This document shows positions 35,201 through 47,152 of a DNA stretch of 64,000 bases, piece by piece. The stretch lies in NCBI GenBank assembly GCA_030770545.1, contig CM061106.1, positions 7,555,001-7,619,000 on the forward strand, read 5' to 3'. The notes under the pieces were generated by a model. It was given only the letters and a program-made list of their open reading frames with translations. It searched no databases and was not told where the DNA came from. The position numbers and the translations under genes are program-made. The stretch comes from Macropodus opercularis. Its lineage: Eukaryota; Chordata; Actinopteri; Anabantiformes; Osphronemidae. Within the stretch, counting starts at the first letter, position 1; each line of letters starts with the position of its first letter.

Positions 35201-35398
35201 ATAACATTACATACATTTTATTGGGTTTTTGTATTTGTAATTGAGTGAGACAGAGAGAACGATGACAGGGCGATTCAACAATCACTGGTAGTAGACGTGC
35301 CTACGTTCCAACTGTCCTCATCTACCATTTAAACATCCTGTTGTCAAGACAGTCAAAACTTATTACATCCCATAATAATTAAAAGCTGGAAGTAACAG
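32240..35398. other. No supported gene
   Basis: Intergenic DNA. ORFs of up to about 150 residues (for example 33719-34177 plus and 34700-34987 plus) lack recognisable domains, and opposite-strand ORFs overlap them. I see no tRNA, rRNA or element boundary. Confidence 0.5.
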
Positions 35399-35401
35399 TC
35401 A

Positions 35402-35515
35402 TTCATCTTCTACCGCTTCTTCTTCTTCGTGTGCTGGAGTCTATCCCAGCTGACTACGGGCGAGAGGCAGGGTTCACCCTGGACAGATCACCAGTCTGTG
35501 GCAGGGCCACACATC
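35402..35515 (-). mobile_element. 3' fragment of a tRNA-type SINE
   Basis: Reverse complement of the 3' half of the SINE at 57455-57780: shared blocks are gtgctggagtct, cagctgactacgggcgagag, cagggttcaccctggaca and cagggccacaca. The tRNA-like head is absent. Confidence 0.7.
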
Positions 35516-36087
35516 CTTCCTTAGCTGATGGTTCCACAGCTGACAATGGTGTGAGCTGGTCCCACAGATATAACCAGCAGAAGCAGGATTCTGTGGACCA
35601 GCTTCTCCCGTCCAGTAGCTGTGTGACAGACCCTGTATGTGTGTGTTGCTGCATTCATGTCATGTTCATGGATTCACTGTGTAGATGGTCGTCTCCTACC
35701 TATCAGCGAGTTTCTTCTTACCCTCTACTTCCTGTTGCTAGAAGCTCTCTATCTCCAGAGACCTTCAGAAGTTCACTTATCAGCTGACTTTCAAAGTTGG
35801 AAACTTGGTCACTATGAATGTTCTATAAACCCATAGACACAGAAGTAACGACCCCAAAGAACTCTGGCCACCTGCTCAGCCGTTTGATTACATGGAAACG
35901 TCTGAGCCATCCTTGGGAAATGGGCTGTTATGACTAAGACATCAAGACGTCATCCTCTGCTGACCAAAAGTCGATACAGACCAGCTCCAGAGGCCTAGTA
36001 GTTTGCATACTCTCCAGTGGAGCCTCCCCTCAGGCTCAGACGTACATAGTCTCTACATCCCTGTCAATGTCAGGCCAAAACAAATTC

Positions 36088-37290
36088 TACAGGGCTACAG
36101 GGCGTCGTCCTTAACTGCTGCAGTGAATCACACAGCGTTTACTTTACATTTCAGTGGACAACGTTGAAATGCAGACCTTCATGACATCCTGTAAAACCAG
36201 CAGCTTGGATTCTGGTTGTTGTTTTATTTTGAAAGGTCTGTTTTCAGTTTTGTCATTTGCTCCTTATTTCAGCTTTACTGTGTTGGTAGTTTTCACCTGT
36301 CGTCTCTCTTTCTCTCTCTCTGCTTATTGTATTAATAGCCTCAGTTTTCTCCACGTCCTTGTGTAATTGTAATCTCATATCACTGGCATCTGGTTTTGTC
36401 CAAGAGGATGTCTTTGTTCTACTTTTTAAATAAATCTTTATTGGAAATTTCACACAATACACAGAATGTAATGTAACACATGAACACCACAAACACATAT
36501 GGACAATTATAACAATAATAGCAAGAAGAACAACAGTTCAGAACCACTACCACAACAGCAGCAACAGCAAAAATAATCATTGCTACGTTAATTTCTTTCA
36601 TTAATATTATCACAATTATATATAATAATAACATCATTATCACTATCACTACCATTAGCTTCATCATCATTAGAGGATGGAAGCGTCTGGCTGACGGTTA
36701 ACATCTGAGGAATGTTCCTGCTTCTTTCTACCATGTGTTCAGTGACCTTTGAACTTTCTTTAAATGTTCAAATGTTCATGTTTACGATGTAGTAAAGTGG
36801 CTGAAACAGAGCTGAACAACTAGAGAACGAGTTGAAACAAAACAAAGCATAATGGACTAACATTAAGTTAGTGACTGATGCACTGAATAAAGCAAAGCCC
36901 AGGCTTAAACCTGCAGCTTGTCAGCTTCGTGTCCTCCTCGGGCAGCGTCTGCTCCCAGACAGACAGGCAGCCCGTCGCTGTGTCTGCAGCAGATGAGCGG
37001 CTGGTTGCAGCAGAACCAGGAGCCACCGCTAAACAACACAGCTACACGAAGCCCAGGATGTTAGAGCAGCGGGAGTTGATTCCCTGAAGACTGAACAGTG
37101 GTCTCAGCAGCGAATCGGCAGCTGTCAGCGCAGAGACGCCGAAACGTGTCGCTCGTAGAAACGTTACAAACGAGTCTGACACGTTGCAACAAGTGAACAA
37201 TTTGTTGCCTCAGTGTTACAACTGAGTGAAATAACCACGTGGTTATTAGTAACAAAGGGTCTAAGTTGCGGAGCAGAGCCCCGTCAGGAT
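36088..37290. repeat. Segmental duplication, copy A
   Basis: Matches 39240-39990 in two blocks: 36088-36560 (from cagggctacagggcgtcgtc) and about 37060-37290 (from gatgttagagcagcggg). The roughly 480 bp between the blocks are missing from copy B. The matching ORFs (70 and about 80 residues) in both copies have no domain. Confidence 0.8.
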
Positions 37291-38608
37291 CCAGCAGCCC
37301 GCGCCAGGATTGACCACCCAAACGTCAGCCACACTACTAACATACATACACCCATACACATACTGCCACATACATTGACCCCAAAACCTACCCATCCATA
37401 CGTGTTACTATATGGTGACGAGTTTGACTTGGTTTCTTTCCAGTGTTTAGAGCTTGGATACGTGTAGCTGTGGTTCCTCTGTCATTAGTCGTGAAACCAG
37501 TTCAGTCAGGTCCACATTCCAGTCAGTTGCTTTCAGTTCACCCCCAACAGTTAAAAGCCAACAATCCAGACGATGTTTGTTCACTGAATGTTCAGAGAAA
37601 ACCTGAAACCAGGAAGCAGCTCAGTCTAAAGGTCCTGATCTCAGTGAGTCGGTACCAGTGTTCCCAGCAGCAGTGATCCAGCTCAGGCACCTTCAGCTCC
37701 ACTGACTGGACTCTTTAATCTGGAGCAGAACCAGGACCCAGAGACTCTGCTGTCACATCACTGCTGTAAGTCTCTGATGCTTAGTTACAGCTTTGATGGG
37801 TTTGAACCCTACGTATTTCATAGACACACAAGTTCATGCAAAAACTAAATGCAGCTGCTATTTGGGGCCTGGTTTTGTGTTACTGTAGTTTGTTTTGAAT
37901 GTTTTCTAGTTGGATTTAGTTCAAATCAAGTTGGTTCAAAGCCACATGTCAGCAGTGGAGGCTGGATGATGTCAAAGCTCTGTCTCACGTACTAATTTTT
38001 CCTTCTGTGAAGCAATTTGTGTTTTTATTAAGTTGTAGAGAAAACAGAAGATGAAACAGGAGTTTGTCTCCTTTCACAATAAAACATCTGTAAGAAATTC
38101 TCTAAGAAACAAGACTGACTGACACTAACATAAACATGAAAGTAACAAAACCCTCCAATGTTAATTGATTAGTTTTTATTTCATAGTTAGACCATGAAGC
38201 AGTTGGATAGAGTCAAAGCTTTACAGTGGATTTAACATAAGAGACTTGAAGGGTTCAGCTGCACAACACAGAGACTCAGTCCAACCAGTCAGGCTGCATG
38301 TTTTAGACACACACAGATTCTAAAAGTAACTGAAATGGAAACCAAATCTGCTTCATGTTCCTCTGAGTCTGTCACAGTTCAATCTCTGGACCCCTCCCCA
38401 ATGTGACCAAGTGACGACAGACGACTAAACGTGTCGTCGCTTCACCGCTGGCTGTCTAGGTGGTGTCCAGCAAACGATGTGGGCTTTGTAGACAATTGGA
38501 GTTTTTGGGGGAAAACCTGGGCTGATTAGAAGAGACGGCGTCCATCCCACCTTGGATGGAGTCTCTGCTCTCTAGTAACATGGCCAAGTTGATTAGACTC
38601 CCTAAACC
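37291..38608. other. No supported gene
   Basis: Unique-looking intergenic DNA between the segmental duplication and the LINE fragment. No domain-bearing ORF is seen. Confidence 0.5.
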
Positions 38609-39230
38609 ATGACCCAGAGTGGAGCCCAGGACGCAGAGTCTCAGTCTTTCAGCCTCTCTGCAGACTCTCAGCCGCCACCCGCTCGTAGCTGTAACACTCC
38701 CATCGAGACTGTGTCTGCTCCCCGACCACCTAAATTATATAAATCACAAATAAATAAAAGAGGAGTGATTCACAGGAATCTAATAAACATCAAGACAGCT
38801 CCTCTTACAGAACAAAGTAACAATAAAATAATTAAATGTGGTCTATTAAATATCAGATCTCTCTCTTCTAAATCTCTGTTAATAAATGACTTGATAAGTG
38901 ACCATCACATAGATTTATTTAGTCTCACTGAAACCTGGCTGCAGCAGGATGAATACGTTTGTCTGAATGAGTCAACTCCAACCAGTCACATCAACCATCA
39001 TATTCCTAGAAGTTCAGGTAGAGGTGGAGGAGTAGCAGCAATATATAACTCAGATTTATTAATTACTAGCCCTAAACATAACTATAATTCTTTTGAGAGC
39101 CTCACTCTGAGCCTTTCTCACTCAAACTATAAAACCCAGAAACCAGTTGTGTTCTGTGTGTCTGTCTCGTCGTCCTTAACTGCTGCAGTGAATTGATGTC
39201 ATATAAATAAAGCTGAATTGACCTGAATCC
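38609..39230 (+). mobile_element. Non-LTR retrotransposon, internally deleted: 5' endonuclease part joined to 3' tail
   Basis: The ORF from 38609 has a Ser/Pro-rich leader and then an AP-endonuclease-like start (GLLNIRSLSSKSLLIND, LFSLTETWLQ, GRGGGVAAIY). This is the endonuclease domain of APE-type LINEs such as the L2/CR1/Rex groups. After about 175 residues the frame runs out of the domain into SLTAAVN and stops at 39196, followed by atataaataaagctgaattg, a LINE-like 3' tail. RT and the rest of the endonuclease are missing. The join lies near 39165. Confidence 0.65.
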
Positions 39231-39239
39231 CACCTACTG

Positions 39240-39990
39240 TGCAGGGCTACAGGGCGTCGTCCTTAACTGCTGCAGTGAATCACAGCGTTTACTTTACATT
39301 TCAGTGGACGACGTTGAAATGCAGACCTTCATGACATCCTGTAAAACCAGCAGCTTGGATTCTAAATGTTGTTTTATTTTAAAAGGTCTGTTTCCAGTTT
39401 TGTCATTTGCTCCTTATTTCAGCTTTACTGTGTTGGTAGTTTTCACCTGTCGTCTCTCTTTCTCTCTCTCTGCTTATTGTACTTATAGCCTCAGTTTTCT
39501 CCACGTCCTTGTGTGATTGTAATCTCATATCACTGGCATCTGGTTGTTTTCTTTGCCGTCAAGTTGACGACTTCATGTTCCGTGTAAGTACGTTTTTGCC
39601 ATGTTTTTATCCAAGAGGATTTCTTTGTTCTACTTTTTAAATATATCTTTATTGGAAATTTCACACATAATACACAGAATGTAATGTAACACATGAACAC
39701 CACAAACACATATAGACAATTATAACAATAATAGCAAGAAGAACAACAGTTCAGAACCACTACCACAATAGCAGCAACAGCAAAAATAAGCAGCGTCTGT
39801 TATGTTAGAGCAGCGGGAGTTGATTCCCTGAAGACTGAACAGTGGCCTCAGCAGCGAATCGGCTGCTGTCAGCGCAGAGACGCCGAAACATGTCGCTCTT
39901 AGAAACGGTTTGTTTCATCACTGTTACAACTGAGTAAACGCATCACGTGGTTATTAGTAACTAAGGTTCTAAGCTGTGACGTCACACGCC
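39240..39990. repeat. Segmental duplication, copy B
   Basis: Second copy of the 36088-37290 segment with an internal deletion and small differences (for example tctaaatgttg for tctggttgttg). The boundary at its left edge repeats cgtcgtccttaactgctgcag, which also occurs in the LINE tail at about 39167. Confidence 0.8.
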
Positions 39991-42321
39991 ATCAATAGTT
40001 TCCGCCTGAAACAAAGCAAACTAAACCTGTAAAAGAAATCACAAAACTGAATGGATGGGTTTAAAATGGAGTCTGTAATAACGACTCAAATGACAACATT
40101 GTGGCTGCTGTTAACAGGTGTGTTGAGGTAGTTCTACAGGCCGGGTGTAGTCTCTATGCTTTTATTTTGATAGGTAATGGCGGAAGCAGTGGTTATGCCT
40201 AGATGTGCTCTTGATTAGTTGGTGTGTTTAATGTGACAGTGATCAGATAAATAGTTTTACTGTGGTGACCTGTGTTAAATCCCAGAGTTACTGCATGTAC
40301 GTGCTCGTAGAATAGCTTTGCTGAGAGCTTAGACTAGAGCTTCATCATTTCACAACCACAGAACAATATTTCTACACCCGCTTATCTGACGCTGCCTTGG
40401 AATTATTGTTTGTTTGCTTATTTCTTATTACTAAACTTCCAGATTGACCCATTTATTCAACAACCCACTGAGCTTTGATGAAAGGGAAGTATGTTCACTT
40501 TGCATTTATATCTGTGTGTCTGTGGATTATTCATCCTGAGTTGGACGCTGCTCTCTGTCTCACTGCTCGGCCAGCAACTGACCCAGGGCCACAGTGACAG
40601 GTCAGGTCATTAAAATCACCTGTTCACCTTTGACCGCTTAATGTTTTTCATGTTGGGAGATTTTTTTTTAATGTTGTTTAAATTCTGTGATGCACGTGTT
40701 TGCAAAATTAAACTGGATTAATTCAATAACACACAACGGCAGAGAGCCAGTACAGAGCCTTTCTCCAGTTGAAGGCTTTGAAGACCGTGTCCCGTACATC
40801 TGAGCTGTAGAGAGGACCTGATCCGTTTATCTTTATTTGTTTTTGTCAACTTGTCACTATTTGTTCACAGTGAGGGGCTTAAAGTGAAGCCAGTCAACAT
40901 AAAACCAATGAATATTCAGACCAGACACTAAAGATTAGAGATTAAATTGCAGTAAATGTTCTTGTGTCGTGTTGATGAAGACACAGACACATGAAGAACT
41001 GGCAGAAAACCTGGTGAGAGAGAAAAGTTCAAGGGTCAACTACGACATGATGCTTGAGCTCACGCTGACCTGACAGAGCAGCATCACATATCCATCTACA
41101 CTGGCTTGGACTGTGCTTCACCAGCTTTTGCTCACGTCATGGCGACAAACACATTTCACCTTCTTCAGACGCCAGTGGTTCACTTTGACTCAATTTAATA
41201 GACCTTTTATTTCTCTGAACTGATTTTAGCCTCCTTGGTCCAAAACATCCACAGGCCTGATGCTGCTAAAAGGAGACTATGCTGATCTCTCCTCTCCAAA
41301 CACAGAACATCAGTCTGGTTTAGAATCAACGCTGCTTCATAGTTAGAGCAGAGACGTGACCTCAGCAGGACACTGAAGCTACTGATGTCCAGCTGAACTA
41401 TAGCTTTGTGCTGCCTCCTCCTAGGAGCCCCAGCGATTTAGGGCCAGACAGACTTTGAACTGTCCAGCTCTGCTGTCATGACGTGTTTTAATCCTCCTGC
41501 AATAGCAGATATTCTGTGATATAGAACCACCGTCCACTAAATCATCGATTTGATAGTTTAAGGCCATCACACACTCTGTTAACGCACTGAACACGTATTT
41601 AACCAGTGAGGGAGCAATAGGTGAACAGTGACATAGCAGAATATTACTGTACTTCTGTTGAATCACAAGCCAGAACTCATGTCTTATTTTAATGAAGCCA
41701 CTTTCAGCTCATTGTTATTGACAATTATGTCTCTGAGAAAAACAACCAGGTCGTAGGTAGGTAGGTCACCTGCACAGCGTCTGGTTGTTGGTTGTGTTGT
41801 CACTTCTTTTCTAAACACTGCATCCATGTTATTGAGACGCTTTAAGAAAGTTAGAAACCATCTGACCTGATCACAGCGTTTTGTCTCTGGCTCCTACTCT
41901 GATCTGGTATCCAGGGGCAGTTCATCTCCTCCAAGGAGCTGACTTGATGCTGCTGTATATTGTAGTGGAAAATGTGTGTAATAATATGCTCAGAATGTAT
42001 AGGATGGAATTTGTATGTATTGGTAGGAATAGCTTACATAGTTACATGAGTTTACATACATGAGTTGCTGTGTCCAGGATCTGAATTCTTGTGTTGGCAG
42101 GACAAACAGGCTGATATCTCCCATTTCTGGAAAGTTCATGTTGTGAAAGTTCATGTCAGGTCGGAGTGACCTGACATGTGGATACTTTTATGTAAACAGA
42201 GTCATTAATCTAAAATATCAAGGACGAAGACCAAATTTGGACAATCGCTTTTCTGCGACTGACGCAAGTTGAGTGTTTAAAAACCAACTCCCTAGAATGA
42301 GGAGAGGAGATGTGCTGTGCC
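39991..42321. other. No supported gene
   Basis: Intergenic DNA without recognisable coding regions. Ends near a strong hairpin at 42322. Confidence 0.5.
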
Positions 42322-42352
42322 GGCTGGGAGACACAGCTGGTGTCTCCCAGCC
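42322..42352. other. Perfect 13-bp hairpin
   Basis: ggctgggagacac and gtgtctcccagcc are exact reverse complements separated by five bases (agctg). It is GC-rich in an AT-rich setting. A polyadenylation-type agaaataaatc follows about 100 bp later, in a block that resembles 56490-56630. Confidence 0.85.
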
Positions 42353-42708
42353 AGGCTCCGCCCATCCCCACGCGCCAGCGAGCTTTACCCCTGCAGGGAG
42401 AAGACAGGTGACTTCGTGTATATCTGCCTTTCGTATATTTTTACACCACTTATGAGAAATAAATCATTTGTATTATTTTGAATCTCAGTGCTGTGTTTGA
42501 CTGAATTCTTTCAGTGGAAAATCTCTATAACAACTACAATATGATGTTAGCAGATGTTTTTCCACTGTTTGAAAGTTTCTGTGATGTGTGAATACGCTGG
42601 TGGCATTTTAGGATGGAGGAGGTAGAGAAGTCTTTCGTCAATGTGAAAACGCTGGTGGGCGATTAGGGTGAAGGAATTACAGAACATTTTTCCACACCGT
42701 TCACACCA

Positions 42709-43485
42709 CTAGGGCTTCTCTCCAGTGTGACTACGTTGGTGTCTTCGTAAGTGGCCGAGGCAAGAGAATGTTTTTCCACAGTGTTCACACCAGTGAGGTT
42801 TCTCTCCAGTGTGAACACGTTGGTGTCTCTGTAAGCTGCTGGGGTCAGAGTATGCTTTTCCACACTGATCACACCAGTAAGGTTTCTCTCCAGTGTGAAT
42901 ACGTTGGTGTGTCAGTAAATGACTGAGCTGAGAGAATGCTTTTCCACACTGATCACACCAGTGAGGTTTCTCTCCAGTGTGAATACGTTGGTGTCTCACT
43001 AAGTCGCCGAGTCGAGAAAACGCTTTTCCACAGTGTTCACACCAGTGAGGTTTCTCTCCAGTGTGAATACGTTGGTGTGTCAGTAAATGACTGAGCTGAG
43101 AGAATGCTTTTCCACACTGATCACACCAGTGAGGTTTCTCTCCAATGCAAACACGTTGATGTCTCACTAAGCTGCTGAGGTGAGAGAATTGTTCACATGA
43201 GTGAGGTTTTTCTCCAGTGTGAATGCGACAGTGGATTTTCAAATTCTCTGACCTGTGGAAAGCTGCTCCACAATCGTTGCAGGTGTACAGTCTTTCTCCT
43301 GTATGAATCTGCTGATGGGTCTTTAGGCTACTTCTCCTAGTAAAAGCTTTTCCACACTGGTCACAGGTGCTTGGTTTCTCTACAGAGTGAACCTTCTGAT
43401 GCTTCTTTAGCTTTGATGGTCTGGTGAAGGTTTGGTCACATTGCTGACAGAGATGCAGCCTTGAAGTCCTTATTCCTCTGGGTTT
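42709..43485 (-). CDS. C2H2 zinc-finger exon, minus-strand gene
   Basis: The exon starts after acceptor tccctttag (phase 0) and encodes 258 residues with nine zinc-finger units joined mostly by TGEKP linkers. Eight are complete (for example CDQCGKAFSQLSHLLTHQRIH at two places). Unit four has lost four residues including its second cysteine, and its last His is Cys (CEQFSHLSSLVRHQRVC). TAG at 42709-42711 follows HTGEKP at a site where other fingers have Tyr or His. A complete further finger (CERCGKMFCNSFTLIAHQRFH) follows in the same frame, so the stop looks like a late nonsense change (TAC to TAG). The product is probably a nuclear DNA-binding factor of unknown targets. Confidence 0.82.
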   Translation of the reverse strand, partial: KPRGIRTSRLHLCQQCDQTFTRPSKLKKHQKVHSVEKPSTCDQCGKAFTRRSSLKTHQQIHTGERLYTCNDCGAAFHRSENLKIHCRIHTGEKPHSCEQFSHLSSLVRHQRVCIGEKPHWCDQCGKAFSQLSHLLTHQRIHTGEKPHWCEHCGKAFSRLGDLVRHQRIHTGEKPHWCDQCGKAFSQLSHLLTHQRIHTGEKPYWCDQCGKAYSDPSSLQRHQRVHTGEKPHWCEHCGKTFSCLGHLRRHQRSHTGEKP

Positions 43486-44210
43486 CTAAAGGGACAGATA
43501 TAGAAGAGGAGAAAATTAAATCTCATGATTGCACAAATAGCTACAATACAAAAAGACAGCAAGGTCACCAGAACTTCTGTTGCTTTTGATTATACTAGGA
43601 TACTGTCAGAGCCCAGAGGAACTGATTGAACGTTGATGAACAATGATTGTAATAGTGAATTTCAACATAGGCTGAAATATGAAGAACAACTGTTTAAAAA
43701 AAAAAAACAGGTTTAAGCATCTTAATTAAAATTAAACTGTATGGTGAGTTTCATAATTAGTTATGATGACAGTTATATTATGTGTATATTACATGGTGAA
43801 AATAGCAGATAGTAGATGTGGACATAGTGTGAAAGTGTCAAAGACATGAGGTTGGTCAAATGCTGATCTGTGACGGAATCCAAATAAAAGTTAATTAACA
43901 AGGAGAATCAGTGGAAAGAACCAAAGACAGATGATCATGGAGAACACGGGTTCAAATAAAGGAATAGATCCTGATCAGAAATGAGACAAGGAGTAGATGG
44001 TGTCTGTTCACATGTAAAAGCTGTTCTACCTACTATTGGTTAGTAGATGTTGAACACGCTGTCTAACATAGTTTGTCTGGAAACAACCAATGATGCCATG
44101 GAAGTAAATATATTGTTGTTAGGAGACAACGTTAGCATGACATCAACAGAAAATGAGTATAAAACCCTGGGTTGGGTTGGTTGGAAGGGAGCTGCAGATA
44201 TTAAAGAGAT

Positions 44211-44414
44211 TCAGCCTGAAAGACATAACTGTCTCTGTGCATTTGGTTCTGTATCCATCATTCCAACAATCCTACATTGTAATATTTCATTAATTTTGCT
44301 CTTGTGTCCATCTTCAGGGAGGTTCGCTACAGAGTCATGGGCTGTAAACCTCTGGATGATATTGTGCACAGTGGACACAGGAACAAACTCTTCATACTTT
44401 ATTCTCGTCTCCAT
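44211..44414 (-). pseudogene. Tc1-like transposase helix-turn-helix relic, copy 1
   Basis: The minus-strand ORF reads VPVSTVHNIIQRFTAHDSV and NLPEDGHKSKI, matching the pattern of Tc1/mariner transposase N-termini (VP-STV-II-F, NLP-GRKRK). The catalytic domain is absent. It sits in the first intron of the zinc-finger gene and is duplicated at 48103-48306. Confidence 0.55.
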
Positions 44415-44464
44415 GTTCAGTGTGACACACAGCCACTTTAAGTGGTGAACTCATCAGCACCGAC

Positions 44465-44578
44465 CTGCTGATCTGTGGAACCAGTTTGGTTGTCGTCCTG
44501 CTGCTCCGTAGCGCTCATGGACTGGTCTTTATGGACGGACACGTCCTCTGCTTTCACTTCTATCTGGTGCTGATCCAT
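44465..44578 (-). CDS. First coding exon of the minus-strand zinc-finger gene
   Basis: ATG at 44578; 38 codons (MDQHQIEVKAEDVSVHKD ... TGSTDQQ) to a donor CAG/GTCGGT. It ends in phase 0 and so matches the phase-0 acceptor of the finger exon at 43485; joined, they give 296 residues. Short acidic N-terminal exons of this kind (MDQ...VKAED) are common in fish C2H2 genes. A relative occurs at 57079 on the plus strand, and an identical copy lies at 48357-48470 in the duplicated unit. Confidence 0.7.
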
Positions 44579-44938
44579 TTCAATCTTGATCTCTGTGGAG
44601 GTAAATTATAAGGAAACACTGATGAGATTGATAGGATAGGATAGAACCACCAGGAGCCCAGTGTTGCCAGTCGCTTTAAAACTACTGTATTTTGACTATC
44701 GTATAAACACTTGAATAGTCACTGCTAGGATAGTGCATTAAAAAACAACCTATGTGCAGGGAAGTACAGTAACATGCAGAAGAGCATTTGCAACTTTATA
44801 ATTAACACAAATGTTCCAATACTTACTTTGATGTTAAACACTAATTGAAGACTGAAGTGGTGAAGCACAACTATGGTACATTTGGCTACAGTGTTGTCCT
44901 TCAGCAGATGTTCACTACATTTCATCAGCCATAGAGTA

Positions 44939-44975
44939 ACAGCGCCACTCGCTGGATAATGTGAGGAACTACTCT
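44939..44975. repeat. 37-bp perfect inverted repeat, left arm
   Basis: acagcgccactcgctgg ... gaactactct is the exact reverse complement of 47153-47189. The duplicated unit repeats the pair at 48831-48867 and 49105-49141, there only about 240 bp apart. Confidence 0.9.
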
Positions 44976-45143
44976 GTTAAGATAAGTGTGACCTCTTCAT
45001 TTAAAATCTGCTTCTATTTCCTTGATTTTCTGATCTGACTGTGTTTATATATTTATACTTTACTTTAATCAGTTTGATTTTAATGAGCATCATTCAATGG
45101 AAATTAGACAAATAAACAACATGTTATGATTAGAATTAATAGA

Positions 45144-46074
45144 TAGATAGAAACAGGAAGCGTCAGAGTCGTCTGACATCAATGATTTAATGACGTCTGC
45201 TGAACATGAACTTTCTCCTCAGATGTAAACTTCATGTGATGAATGTTTGGGCTGGTTCTCCCTCCACCTTGTAGATCTGGTCCCTGCACTGACTCCACTA
45301 TTCACCTCTGACCTCACAGTGTCTCCATCTTTCTGTTTTAACCTTTTAACCATTTTGTTCAGACGTTTGTAAAAAGGTCAAATGTAAATGTCTGCAGCTC
45401 CTGAATGGTAACAGCTACATTATTGAGCTTGGTGTCACTGGAAACTCCTTCTAGTTTTCAAAGCCAGAATCTGTTATAGTTGTACTGAAGCACATTTACA
45501 TAAACCTGAATAAAATTATAACCTGGTCTATTATTTCTTTATTTCTTTGAAGGGAGGCTCAGAACTAAGACTGTGGTTGAATATTTGAGCATTTACAACC
45601 TGAATTTATACCAAACTATGTGAAGAAACACATTCAGGGTTAAACCCCATCTGCCTTCACACATCAACAACTGTTAAAGTGCTATTTTACGTTTCTGACC
45701 TAAACCTGTATTAATGTAGATTTAAAGTGTGTTGGTCAGGACACATCATCATAATTATATTTAGTGTTAACTGAGCAATGGATGCTGATGGTTCTCTGGT
45801 AGTAGTTGCATCCTGGCGTCCATGTGACTTGTTCTCATCTAAAGCCTGACAACAAGGAAACAGCTCGTCTGGCTCCGTCCACACAAAACCAAAGCCAGCT
45901 CCCAGCTTCTCTACAGCTCAGTAATAAACGTGTTAACAAGCTACTGGTGGCAGCTTCACACTTCAGAGGTTGAGGCTCATGGTTGGTTAGTTTTCTTCTT
46001 ATTTTGACTAATTCTGTTCATGTCAGAGTGAATTAGAAGATGTTTTATAATCGATGCTTATTAAGCCCAAACAA
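45144..46074. other. Zinc-finger locus intergenic or intronic DNA, no gene seen
   Basis: Part of the block that exists only in duplication unit 1. It lies between the first coding exon and the minus-oriented promoter of the zinc-finger gene, so it is probably intron. No ORF of note. Confidence 0.5.
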
Positions 46075-46510
46075 GGCTTCGCAGACAAAACGTAGAGGTT
46101 TAATATTTTAGATTTTACTGACAGCAGATCGGAGCAATTCAGAGCAGACTGACTCAGTCCTCATTTACTTTTAGCTACTTCCGTGACTACAACACAAGCG
46201 ACGTTCAAACTGCGTCAGATTGTTTCTTTGTGAAACCGGCTTCAAACATCTGCCGCAACGACGAGCAACCAGCGTGGTCACCAGTTAACGTGGTCACTAG
46301 TTAATGCGTAACACCAGGCACCACGAGGGTCTCTCTCATGAAAAGACTGTTTAGAACCAGCAGCTGCTCCCACGATGCCCCGAGTCAATACACTACGTTG
46401 TAGAAAACAAGGAATTAACATGAACTTACTTAAGTCAGAAAACTCCTTCCAACCAGTCGTTCACGTTGAATAATGGACTTAATTCAACACTTTCGCCGTC
46501 GCGCAGCCTA
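46075..46510 (-). promoter_or_regulatory. Promoter and noncoding first exon region of the minus-strand zinc-finger gene (inverted copy)
   Basis: The reverse complement of this stretch matches the plus-strand region at about 47300-47890: shared blocks are cgactggttggaag, tctgactt and, further in, aatctgacgcag and cacggaagtagct. It therefore represents the same promoter/first-exon module in opposite orientation, positioned upstream of the minus-strand gene. Divergence of several percent shows it is older than the tandem duplication. Confidence 0.55.
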
Positions 46511-47152
46511 TTGTTTGTGTTTGTGTTTGTCTTCTTCTTCTTCTTCTTCTTCTAGTTTTATGGCGGGTGGCATCCAGTGATGAGGTGCATTACCGCCACC
46601 TATTATGCTGGAGTGTGGATCAACTACACTCTACCTATTAGTCCTGTGTTTATCAGAGATGTCAGTAATGTTCTATATCTTCTTGACTGACTGAGTCTGT
46701 GTTTCAGATCTAATCCTGTGTCTCCTGTTCTTCCAGTGATCTCCTCAATGTCTCCCTCTCTGACCTCTATGCTTGACAGAGACATAACACGTGTTCTACT
46801 GACTCCTCTGATTTACAGAACCTACACAGACCCGTCTGGTGTTTCCCTGTTCGGGGCAGTGACTCATTCAGTTTTGTGTGACTGAGTCTTAACCGTGATA
46901 TTACATTGTTCTCCTTTGTGTTTCCTCCTGTTGCCTCATCTTCCTCACTTCCTTCTGGATGTTTTCCCTGTGTCCCAGTTGTGTAGCCATTTGCTGATGA
47001 TTTTACTTTTAATTATTGTTTTTGCTTCTGCTTTGCTAAGAGAAATGTCCATGATAACGTCCTGCCACATGAGCCACATTAGAAAAACAAGAAAATAGAA
47101 GCAAAGGCTGTTGATTCTAAATGAAGAGGTTTCAATTCTCTCTGGCGAGTAA

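Noticed and set aside
44047..44448. 133-residue plus-strand ORF duplicated at 47939-48340
   Set aside because: Identity between copies is explained by the tandem duplication; the strand opposite carries a Tc1 relic, and the ORF shows no domain.
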